DNA of 64,000 bases from Glycomyces harbinensis (lineage in GTDB: Bacteria; Actinomycetota; Actinomycetes; Mycobacteriales; Micromonosporaceae): contig NZ_FNAD01000011.1 in assembly GCF_900101745.1 (NCBI RefSeq), positions 124,001 through 188,000 on the forward strand, read 5' to 3'. Below are positions 43,549 through 51,435 of the stretch, piece after piece. A program made the translations under genes and the position numbers. The stretch's first letter is position 1; every line of letters starts with the position of its first letter. A model generated the notes under the pieces. It made no database searches and was not told the origin of the DNA. It saw only the letters and a program-made list of their open reading frames with translations.

Positions 43549-45606
43549 TCAGGCTCCGGCCTGCTCGATCTCGCGGAGCTCCCGCTTGAGGTCGGTGATC
43601 TCGTCGCGGTAGGCCGCGGCGAGCTCGAAGCGCAGTTCTCTTGCGGCGGTGAGCATCTGCTCGTTGCGGTCGTCGATCTGCTGGAGGATCTCGGCGCGGA
43701 CCTTCCCGGCGCCCTTGGCCTCCTTGGACGTGCCGCGCGCCGGCCGCTCCGAGGCGACCAGTTTCGCGGTCTCGGCGGCCGAGTCGTACAGGTCCTCCAT
43801 GATGTCGCCGATGCGCTTGCGCAGCGGCTGCGGGTCGACTCCGCGCTCGGTGTTGTAGGCGACCTGCTTCTCGCGGCGCCGGTCGGTCTCGTCGAGCGCG
43901 GCCTTCATCGAGTCGGTGAGGTTGTCGGCGTACATGATCACGGTGCCCGACACGTTCCGGGCCGCGCGGCCGATGGTCTGGATCAGCGAGGTCGCCGAGC
44001 GCAGGAAGCCCTCCTTGTCGGCGTCCAGGATCGCCACGAGCGAGACCTCGGGCAGGTCGAGGCCCTCGCGCAGGAGGTTGATGCCGACCAGGACGTCGTA
44101 GTCGCCCCGGCGCAGCTCTCCGAGCAACTCGATCCGCCGCAGCGTCTCGACCTCGGAGTGCAGGTACCGGACGCGGATGCCGTTGTCCAGGAAGTAGTCG
44201 GTGAGGTCCTCGGCCATCTTCTTGGTCAAGGTGGTGACCAGGACGCGCTCGTTCTTGCCGGCGCGCTCGCGGATCTCGAACATCAGGTCGTCGATCTGGC
44301 CCTTGGTGGGCCGGACCTCCACGTGCGGGTCGACCAGGCCGGTGGGGCGGATGACCTGCTCCACGAACTGGCCGCCGGTCTGCGCCATCTCCCACTTGCC
44401 GGGGGTCGCCGACAGGTACACGGTCTGGCCCACGCGCTCGCGGAACTCGTCGAAGCGCAGCGGCCGGTTGTCCTGGGCGCTGGGGAGGCGGAAGCCGTGG
44501 TCGACGAGGTTGCGCTTGCGGGAGGCGTCGCCCTCCGACATCGCCCCGACCTGCGGGACGGTCTGGTGCGACTCGTCGAGGATGGTGACGAAGTCGGACG
44601 GGAAGTAGTCGAGCAGGGTGTGCGGCGGGGTGCCGGCGGGGCGGCCGTCGATGTGCCGCGAGTAGTTCTCGATGCCGTTGCAGGTGCCGGTCTGCTTCAT
44701 GTTCTCCAGGTCGAACACGGTGCGCATGCGCAGCCGCTGGGCCTCCAGGAGCTTCCCCTGGGACTCGAGCTCGGTCAGGCGCTCCTCGAGTTCGACCTCG
44801 ATGTCGCCGATCGCGCGCCGCATCCGCTCGTTGCCGGTGGCGTAGTGCGAGCCGGGGAAGATCAGGACCCGGTCGACCTCGCGGACGACGTCGCCGGTGA
44901 TCGGGTGGAGGTAGTAGAGCCGGTCGATCTCCTCGCCGAACATCTCGATGCGGATCGCCAGCTCCTCGTAGGCCGGGATGATCTCGATCGTGTCGCCGCG
45001 GACGCGGAAGGTGCCGCGGGTGAAGGCGATGTCGTTGCGGCTGTACTGGACGTCGACGAGGCGCCGCAGCAGCTTGTCGCGGTCCCACTCCTGGCCGACG
45101 CTGACCTCGGTGGCCTGCTCCAGGTACTCGGCCGGGGTCGCCAGGCCGTAGATCGCCGAGACGGTGGCCACCACGATCACGTCGCGGCGGGTCAGCAGCG
45201 AGTACGTGGCCCGGTGGCGCAGCCGCTCGACCTCCTCGTTTATCGAGGCGTCCTTCTCGATGTAGGTGTCGGTCTGGGCGACGTAGGCCTCGGGCTGGTA
45301 GTAGTCGTAGTAGGAGACGTAGTACTCGACTGCGTTGTTGGGCAGGAGTTCGCGGAACTCCTTCGCCAGCTGCGCGGCGAGGGTCTTGTTGTGGGCCATC
45401 ACGAGCGCGGGCCGCTGGAGCTTCTCGATCAGCCATGCGGACGTGGCGGACTTGCCGGTGCCGGTCGCGCCGAGCAGGACCACGTCGCGCTCGCCGCGAT
45501 CGACGCGCTCGGCGAGCTCCTTGATCGCCGTCGGCTGGTCGCCCGACGGCTCGTACTCGCTGACCACCTCGAAGCGCCCATCGGCGCGCGGAATATCGAA
45601 TGCCAC
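43549..45606 (-). CDS. uvrB: Excinuclease ABC subunit B
   Basis: Damage-verifying helicase-like subunit of nucleotide excision repair. 685 residues. Walker A GATGTGKS is near residue 45, the beta-hairpin region [21 protein letters not shown] follows, Walker B is [12 protein letters not shown], helicase motif VI is QTIGRAARN, and the C-terminal UVR domain ([20 protein letters not shown]) contacts UvrA/UvrC. ATG at 45606. Synteny with terC, coaE and rpsA is as in other actinobacteria. Confidence 0.97.
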   Translation of the reverse strand: MAFDIPRADGRFEVVSEYEPSGDQPTAIKELAERVDRGERDVVLLGATGTGKSATSAWLIEKLQRPALVMAHNKTLAAQLAKEFRELLPNNAVEYYVSYYDYYQPEAYVAQTDTYIEKDASINEEVERLRHRATYSLLTRRDVIVVATVSAIYGLATPAEYLEQATEVSVGQEWDRDKLLRRLVDVQYSRNDIAFTRGTFRVRGDTIEIIPAYEELAIRIEMFGEEIDRLYYLHPITGDVVREVDRVLIFPGSHYATGNERMRRAIGDIEVELEERLTELESQGKLLEAQRLRMRTVFDLENMKQTGTCNGIENYSRHIDGRPAGTPPHTLLDYFPSDFVTILDESHQTVPQVGAMSEGDASRKRNLVDHGFRLPSAQDNRPLRFDEFRERVGQTVYLSATPGKWEMAQTGGQFVEQVIRPTGLVDPHVEVRPTKGQIDDLMFEIRERAGKNERVLVTTLTKKMAEDLTDYFLDNGIRVRYLHSEVETLRRIELLGELRRGDYDVLVGINLLREGLDLPEVSLVAILDADKEGFLRSATSLIQTIGRAARNVSGTVIMYADNLTDSMKAALDETDRRREKQVAYNTERGVDPQPLRKRIGDIMEDLYDSAAETAKLVASERPARGTSKEAKGAGKVRAEILQQIDDRNEQMLTAARELRFELAAAYRDEITDLKRELREIEQAGA

Positions 45607-45684
45607 CGACCAACCGTAGCGCCGGGGTCCGACATTGATCGGCGGCGCCGGTGACTTTTCGCGGTCCGACTCGTTGGTCCCTGC

Positions 45685-47103
45685 GTGAGCTCCACTACCT
45701 CAATTCCCTGGAAATCGGCCGTGATGTGGGTCATGGCCATCATCGTCGCGATCGCCGTCGCCGGATGGTTCGCCGTCTCGTGCGCGCCCGACCGCGCCGG
45801 CGCCGAGCGCCCCGTCAGCGAGGAGGAGGCCGCGCTCCTGGCGTCCATGCGCGAGCGCAACCACGGCTCCGAGCCGGTCGCGCTGCGCATGAGCCTCCCG
45901 GTCGAGGGCGAGACGGTCACCATCGACGGCTACCTGGACTGGCAGGTCCCGATGGTCTACGCGCGCGTCCCGGTGGACGAGGGCGAGTACAGGCTGGTCC
46001 AGGCCATCCCGGGGCTGATCGCCACCCGGGCCGACGACGAGGCCGCGTTCGCCGAGATCCGCGTCCCCGAGGACGGCTGGAACACGCGCCAGATGCTGTC
46101 GGGCGCGTCGACGCCACTGGAGACGACGATCGACATCCTCGCCTCCTCGCTGTTCACGCTGACCGCCGCCCAGGCCGACGACCCGGCCGAACTGGCCGAG
46201 AAGGCCACCTGGCGCGAAGAGGGCATTATCGACGGCGAGCCGGTCGACTCCTTCCGCGCCCCGATCATGGTCGAGAGCAGCGAGCAGGGCGCCGGCGAGC
46301 AGGCCGCGCCCGGCCCCGAGGCGCTCTACTCCCTCGACGGCGACGGGGACCTGCGCCGCTTCCAGGTCAACACCGGGTCCGAGAGCCTCTCGGCCGTCGA
46401 CTTCCTGCGCGACGTCGAGTTCGACACCGCCGGACTCGTGCCGATCGACCTGCTGGGCGGACCGGCGACGTCGCCCGCCGAGGTCGACGAGGACCTGGCC
46501 GAGGCCATCAGCGAAGTGCGCCACGAGAACTGGGAGCAGACCGCCACGGTCGAGATGTCCGTCCCGGTCGGCGACAACCAGGTGGCGACCGGCACGGGCT
46601 CGGTCGACTGGCGCACCATGACCGCCTACCTGCGCGTCAGCGACGGCACCGGCGACCGGCTGCTCCTGGCCAGGCCGAACGGGTTCGCGACCCTCGACAC
46701 CGACGAGGAGGAGCTGCCCGAGACGCCGCCGACCGACGGCTGGGAGACGCACGCGCTCGCCGACGAGAACGTCGCCGAGAGCTTCGGCCCGGTGGAAACG
46801 CTGGTCTACCGTCTGCTGGAGATGGCCTCCGAGGAGGCCCAGGACGCGGCGGAGACGGCCGAGGAGGCCTCCCTGCTGCGCGTGGACGGGACCGGGGACG
46901 ACTCGGTGTACGTGGTCGAGTTCCCGGTCGCAGGGGACGCCTCGGCGGCCGCGGGCGAGTCCGCGTTCCGGTACCACGTCGGCGACGACCGGCTCCGCGA
47001 AGTCGAGATGATGTCCTACTACGGGGTCGCCTCGGCCGCACTCGAGTACGAGGACTTCGAGATGGTCGCGATCCCCTGGGACGTGAGCGAGAAGATCGGC
47101 TAG
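45685..47103 (+). CDS. Membrane-anchored or lipid-anchored protein with a duplicated domain
   Basis: 472 residues, function not recognised. A hydrophobic N-terminal segment (residues about 12-32) ends at Cys33 in [11 protein letters not shown], an imperfect lipobox. Two similar halves follow: [22 protein letters not shown] and [23 protein letters not shown] start each copy, then [17 protein letters not shown] and [17 protein letters not shown]. The pattern resembles LppX/LolA-like beta folds, but that is only a structural guess. Rich in Asp and Glu. GTG start at 45685 has a poor ribosome site. Divergent from uvrB. Confidence 0.82.
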   Translation: MSSTTSIPWKSAVMWVMAIIVAIAVAGWFAVSCAPDRAGAERPVSEEEAALLASMRERNHGSEPVALRMSLPVEGETVTIDGYLDWQVPMVYARVPVDEGEYRLVQAIPGLIATRADDEAAFAEIRVPEDGWNTRQMLSGASTPLETTIDILASSLFTLTAAQADDPAELAEKATWREEGIIDGEPVDSFRAPIMVESSEQGAGEQAAPGPEALYSLDGDGDLRRFQVNTGSESLSAVDFLRDVEFDTAGLVPIDLLGGPATSPAEVDEDLAEAISEVRHENWEQTATVEMSVPVGDNQVATGTGSVDWRTMTAYLRVSDGTGDRLLLARPNGFATLDTDEEELPETPPTDGWETHALADENVAESFGPVETLVYRLLEMASEEAQDAAETAEEASLLRVDGTGDDSVYVVEFPVAGDASAAAGESAFRYHVGDDRLREVEMMSYYGVASAALEYEDFEMVAIPWDVSEKIG

Positions 47104-47120
47104 AGCCGCGAGAAAGCGCT

Positions 47121-47148
47121 TCGGGCCCGGCCGGATGGCCGGGCCCGA
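47121..47148. terminator. Terminator between two convergent unknown genes
   Basis: TCGGGCCCGGCC pairs perfectly with 47137-47148 across a 4-base loop. It lies between stops at 47103 and 47162. Confidence 0.88.
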
Positions 47149-47161
47149 GGTGTTCGAGGCG

Positions 47162-48193
47162 TCAGGCCGTGCGCAGCTCGTCGAGCTTGCGAAGCGTCAC
47201 GAAGAGGTGGTCGCGCACCTCTTCGGGCAGTTCGCGACTCTCCATCCACTCGTAGAGCACCTTGTACGCGGCGCGGACACGGAGGACGACCAGTTCGGCG
47301 GCTGCGGCGATGCGCCACATCCACGGGACCTCGGTCGAGCCCACGATCTGCCAGAGCACCTCCACCGCGGCCGTCCGGTTGACCAGGGCCCAGTGCCGGG
47401 CGGCTTCGAGGCGGACCCCGAAGCTCACCATGGCGTCCGTCGCGAGCCGTTTGAGGGCCTCTTCCGCGTCACGGGGCGCCAGCGGGTTCAGCGCGATCGC
47501 CGCTTCGAGGCGGCATTCGGCATCGACGTCGGCGGCCGTGGCGATCACGAGGATCGCCAGGCGCTGCTGGGTCTCCTCGGCGATCAACCGCGCCGCTTCG
47601 AGTCGCGAGAAGGGGCCGTTGGCGCAGTCGAGGGCGAACAGGACCAGGGCTTCGGACGCCTCCATGGGACTGCAGCGCCGGTATTCGACGGCCATCGCGA
47701 GCCGGTGGGCCTGATCGAGGTAGCGATCCTGGATGGTGCTGCGCAGCGTCCACCTTGAGACCTCGTCGGACCCTGGACCGTGTGCCAGGTCGTGCACGGC
47801 GCGGTCGCGGTCCTCGCTGTTCTGCTTCACGTCGACGATCGTCGCCCTGGAGTCGCGCTGCACGTCCGACGGGTCCTTGATCTTCGTATCGATGCGCTTG
47901 CATTCCGAACGCGCCGTTCGCCTTCCGAGGCCCATTCGACCGAGTACGCCGACCGACGGACGGCCCCGCCCCAAGCGGCGGGCGCCGATCGTCTGCACGG
48001 TGACGATGCCGATGAGCCCGGCGAGGACACAGGCCCCGATCTCGAACGACGACATGGGGTTGTCGGAGGCCCGAGCGACCGCGATGGCGACGATGGGAGC
48101 GCTGAGGCTCCCGAAGGAGAGGGTCAGTTGCATGCGACCGCCCGGCCTGACGGCGGGGGCGGAAGGAGCGCCTGGACCTTCGGTAATACCCAT
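47162..48193 (-). CDS. Unknown protein: two N-terminal membrane segments plus an alpha-helical repeat domain
   Basis: 343 residues, not recognised. Two hydrophobic stretches (about 22-42 and 50-70), a basic linker rich in Arg/Gly, and from about 150 a helical region with repeating Ala/Leu/Glu patterns (SRLEAARLIAEETQQRLAIL, CRLEAAIALNPLAPRDAEEALKRLA, VRLEAARHWALVNRTAAVEVL). These look like HEAT- or TPR-type repeats. ATG at 48193 without a clear Shine-Dalgarno and with an unusually AT-rich upstream region. It has no operon partner. Could be a membrane-tethered scaffold; that is conjecture. Confidence 0.72.
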   Translation of the reverse strand: MGITEGPGAPSAPAVRPGGRMQLTLSFGSLSAPIVAIAVARASDNPMSSFEIGACVLAGLIGIVTVQTIGARRLGRGRPSVGVLGRMGLGRRTARSECKRIDTKIKDPSDVQRDSRATIVDVKQNSEDRDRAVHDLAHGPGSDEVSRWTLRSTIQDRYLDQAHRLAMAVEYRRCSPMEASEALVLFALDCANGPFSRLEAARLIAEETQQRLAILVIATAADVDAECRLEAAIALNPLAPRDAEEALKRLATDAMVSFGVRLEAARHWALVNRTAAVEVLWQIVGSTEVPWMWRIAAAAELVVLRVRAAYKVLYEWMESRELPEEVRDHLFVTLRKLDELRTA

Positions 48194-48394
48194 TGTGGTG
48201 GAATGACTCTCTTTATTCGATCAAACTGATGGGAATCGGGCCCGAAACGCCGGAGTTCGCGGCCGAGTTGAGATGGTCGTCGAACGCCAATCGAACGCGA
48301 CTATTCATCGTATCAGGATCGGACATCGAGTGCGATAACTACATTTCCGTTATATTACTGACACGTCGGGTGACCTATGAGACGGCCGGATATG
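48194..48394. other. AT-richer intergenic segment upstream of the unknown membrane/helical gene
   Basis: About 200 bases without a convincing gene. Base composition is clearly lower in GC than the rest (for example CTCTTTATTCGATC near 48207 and TTCCGTTATATTACTGAC near 48344). It probably holds the promoter of the gene starting at 48193; I could not fix a -10/-35 pair. Confidence 0.5.
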
Positions 48395-48427
48395 AACAGG
48401 GCCCGCGGCAATGCCGCGGGCCCTGTT
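48395..48427. terminator. Terminator downstream of coaE
   Basis: A near-perfect palindrome: AACAGGGCCCGCGGCA at 48395-48410 pairs with 48412-48427. It lies 17 bases after the coaE stop (48444). Confidence 0.88.
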
Positions 48428-48443
48428 TCTTCCTTATTGGACT

Positions 48444-49634
48444 TCAGCAGACGGGCGCGTGCCAGCCGGTCTCGGCGGCCCACCGGTTCGCGCGCGGCCA
48501 GCCCTCGCGGTCGAACCACGGCTCCTTGGCCTCGGCGTACTCGGCGTCGGCGTCGTCCTTGGCGGCGAGCCCGCCCTTGAGCTGGGCGTAGTCGGCCCTG
48601 GCCTGCGGGTCGGCGCGCATCCAGTCGCGGAACAGGAGCGCGAACCGCTGGCCGGGGCTGTCGATCGGCCGGAAGTGGACCTGGGCGATGTTGCCCGGAT
48701 CGGCGTAGCCGTAGAAGCGCTTCTCCCAGTCCGCGACGTCGGCGAACTCGGGCTTGGGCGAGTCGAACAGCACCTGGCCGAAGAACCCGGCGTCGCCGAG
48801 GGCCTCGGCGAACGCGTCGACGATGTGCAGGGACACGACGGTCACCTGGATGTCGATGACGTCCTTGGCGGGCAGCCCCGCGACCGCGGTCGACCCGATG
48901 TGGTCGATGCGGACGGCGCTGGGGCCCATGACGCGGCGCAGCCTCGCGGCCAGGTGCTCGAAGCGCCTGGGCCAGGCCGGGTCGGACTCCACGAACTGGA
49001 GTTTCTCGGGCCGGGGCTCGGCCCTTTCGAGTTGCAGGTTTTCGGCGAACGGCACGAGCCGGTCCTCCCAGAGCATGGCGACGTGGCGCTCGAGATCCTC
49101 GAGGCCGTCGCGGTTGTAGAGGACGAGATCGCAAACTTCACGTCGCTCGGCATCGGACGCCTGTGCGTCGATGCGTCGTAGGGCGTCGGTGCGGGAAAGG
49201 CCCCGCTCGGCGAGCCGTTCGAGCCTGAGCTCTCGCGGCGCCTCCACGTCGATGTTGAGGTGGAAGCCGGGCGCCTGGCCGGTCTCGGCCAGGAGCGGTA
49301 TGTCTTGGACGACGATGGCGTCGTCGGGTAGGGCATCGGTGAGTTCTCGGGCCCGGGCACGGACGCGCGGATGCACGATCGCCTCGAGTTCGGCCCTTGC
49401 GGGGGCCGAGTCGAAGACTATCTGGGCGAGTCGGGCGCGGTCCAAGGCACCGTCGGCGGTGAGCACCGCAGGTCCGAAACGGGAGACCACCGCGGCGAGC
49501 CCCTCGGTGTTCGGGGCGACGACCTCGCGGGAGAGGGCGTCCGCGTCGATGACGCGGGCGCCGAGCTGCGACAGTTTCGCTGCGACCGTGCTCTTACCGG
49601 CTCCGATGCCACCGGTCAATGCGACTTTAAGCAC
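48444..49634 (-). CDS. coaE: Dephospho-CoA kinase fused to a GrpB (UPF0157) domain
   Basis: Final step of coenzyme A synthesis. 396 residues, about twice the usual CoaE. Residues 1-200 are the kinase (P-loop GGIGAGKS at 8-15, DADALSREVVAP, VVQDIPLLAE). Residues about 210-370 are a GrpB-type domain, which looks nucleotidyltransferase-like (ESDPAWPRRFEHLAARL, VRIDHIGSTAVAGLPAKDVIDIQV). The same fusion is known in mycobacterial CoaE (Rv1631), where the extra domain affects stability or activity. GTG at 49634. Downstream of rpsA as in Rv1630-Rv1631. Confidence 0.95.
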   Translation of the reverse strand: MLKVALTGGIGAGKSTVAAKLSQLGARVIDADALSREVVAPNTEGLAAVVSRFGPAVLTADGALDRARLAQIVFDSAPARAELEAIVHPRVRARARELTDALPDDAIVVQDIPLLAETGQAPGFHLNIDVEAPRELRLERLAERGLSRTDALRRIDAQASDAERREVCDLVLYNRDGLEDLERHVAMLWEDRLVPFAENLQLERAEPRPEKLQFVESDPAWPRRFEHLAARLRRVMGPSAVRIDHIGSTAVAGLPAKDVIDIQVTVVSLHIVDAFAEALGDAGFFGQVLFDSPKPEFADVADWEKRFYGYADPGNIAQVHFRPIDSPGQRFALLFRDWMRADPQARADYAQLKGGLAAKDDADAEYAEAKEPWFDREGWPRANRWAAETGWHAPVC

Positions 49635-49642
49635 AACTAAAA

Positions 49643-49681
49643 CACTACCCGCCCCAGGCGAACAGCCTGGGACGGGCAGTG
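49643..49681 (-). terminator. Rho-independent terminator of rpsA
   Basis: On the minus strand a GC-rich stem of about 17 bp with minor mismatches and a 5-base loop is followed by GTGTTTTAG. It lies in the 80-base gap between rpsA and coaE. Confidence 0.88.
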
Positions 49682-49714
49682 GTCTGTCAGTTTAAAGAGT
49701 GACAGGAGTGCTGG

Positions 49715-51211
49715 CTAGTTGCCGGCGAGCTTCTCGCGCAGAGCCGCGAGCGCCTCGTCGGTGGCCAGGGTCCCCTGGGGTTCCGCCGGAGCCGACTTCT
49801 TCTCAGAGGTCGTCTTCTTGGCACCCTTCTCACCCTTGGGGGCGGCTTCGCCCTCGGCGGGCTTGGCCGGAGCCTCGGTGATGACGCGCTCGGCGATCTG
49901 CTTGCCGTGCTCCTCCCACCGGGTGCGGGCCTCGGCGTACTGCCGCTCCCACTCCTCGCGGGCCTCGTCGAAGCCTTCCATCCACTCGCCGGTCTCCGAG
50001 TCGAAGCCGTCCGGGTAGATGTAGTTGCCCTGGTCGTCGTACTGCGCGGCCATGCCGTACAGCGTCGGGTCGAACTGCTCCTCGTTCTCGACGAAGGCCT
50101 CGTTGGCCTGCTTGAGCGACAGGGAGATCCGGCGGCGGTCCAGGTCGATGTCGATGACCTTGACCATGGCGTCGGAGCCGACCTTGACGACCTGCTCGGG
50201 CACCTCCACGTGGCGCTCGGCCAGCTCGGAGATGTGCACCAGGCCCTCGATGCCGTCCTCGACGCGGACGAACGCGCCGAAGGGGACGAGCTTGGTGACC
50301 TTGCCCGGCACGATCTGACCGATCGCGTGGGTGCGGGCGAACTGGCGCCACGGGTCTTCCTGGGTCGCCTTCAGCGACAGGGAGACGCGCTCGCGGTCCA
50401 GGTCCACCTCGAGGACCTCGACCTCGACCGGCTGACCGACCTCGACGACCTCGGACGGGTGGTCGATGTGCTTCCAGGACAGCTCCGAGACGTGCACCAG
50501 ACCGTCGACGCCGCCGAGATCGACGAACGCGCCGAAGTTGACGATCGAGGAGACCGTGCCCTTGCGAACCTGGCCCTTGGCGAGCTGGTGCAGGAACTCG
50601 GTGCGGACCTCGGACTGGGTCTGCTCGAGCCAGGCGCGACGCGACAGGACCACGTTGTTGCGGTTCTTGTCGAGTTCGATGATCTTGGCTTCGAGCTCGC
50701 GGCCGACGTACGGCTGGAGGTCGCGCACACGACGCATCTCGACCAGCGATGCGGGCAGGAAGCCGCGCAGGCCGATGTCGAGGATGAGACCGCCCTTGAC
50801 CACTTCGATGACCGAGCCGCGGACGACGCCGTCCTCTTCCTTGATCTTCTCGATGGTGCCCCAGGCGCGCTCGTACTGAGCGCGCTTCTTCGAGAGGATC
50901 AGACGGCCTTCCTTGTCCTCCTTCTGGAGGACGAGGGCCTCGACGTGGTCGCCCACAGAGACGACGTCTTCAGGGTCGACGTCATGCTTGATCGACAGCT
51001 CGCGCGAGGGAATGACGCCCTCGGTCTTGTAGCCGATGTCGAGCAGGACTTCATCCCGGTCGACCTTGACGACGGTACCTTCGACGATATCGCCGTCATT
51101 GAAGTATTTGATGGTCGCGTCGATCGCGGCGAGGAGCTCCTCGTCGGAAAAGACTTCTTCGACCGTGCTGTTCTCAGCGTTGCTCGAGGTGGCCTCGATG
51201 CTGCTCGTCAT
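49715..51211 (-). CDS. rpsA: 30S ribosomal protein S1
   Basis: mRNA-binding ribosomal protein. 498 residues from ATG 51211. Four S1 domains follow one another: DIVEGTVVKVDRDEVLLDIG (from about residue 38), GVVRGSVIEVVKGGLILDIG, KGTVSSIVNFGAFVDLGGVDGLVHVSEL and GKVTKLVPFGAFVRVEDGIEGLVHISEL. The C-terminal 130 residues are charged and low in structure (Lys/Glu/Ala/Pro rich), as in actinobacterial S1, which has fewer S1 domains than the six of E. coli. Located between polA and coaE as in mycobacteria. Confidence 0.97.
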   Translation of the reverse strand: MTSSIEATSSNAENSTVEEVFSDEELLAAIDATIKYFNDGDIVEGTVVKVDRDEVLLDIGYKTEGVIPSRELSIKHDVDPEDVVSVGDHVEALVLQKEDKEGRLILSKKRAQYERAWGTIEKIKEEDGVVRGSVIEVVKGGLILDIGLRGFLPASLVEMRRVRDLQPYVGRELEAKIIELDKNRNNVVLSRRAWLEQTQSEVRTEFLHQLAKGQVRKGTVSSIVNFGAFVDLGGVDGLVHVSELSWKHIDHPSEVVEVGQPVEVEVLEVDLDRERVSLSLKATQEDPWRQFARTHAIGQIVPGKVTKLVPFGAFVRVEDGIEGLVHISELAERHVEVPEQVVKVGSDAMVKVIDIDLDRRRISLSLKQANEAFVENEEQFDPTLYGMAAQYDDQGNYIYPDGFDSETGEWMEGFDEAREEWERQYAEARTRWEEHGKQIAERVITEAPAKPAEGEAAPKGEKGAKKTTSEKKSAPAEPQGTLATDEALAALREKLAGN

Positions 51212-51435
51212 GTGGGCTGGTGCTCCGGATACATAAGAATTGGGCTCACAGCCGCGCCCTCGCAAGACGCGAATGCTCGCTAGTCAGTCCCCGGGCCGCC
51301 CTTGCCGCTGGCAACGCGTCCTGCTCCCTTCTGAGGACGCGGACATGCCCAGGCAGGTCCAGGTTACCGTGTGCGATAACGCCGCGCCAGTCCGGGCCCG
51401 GGACCTCGTGGCGGCAGCCACGGGCCGGGCGGCGC

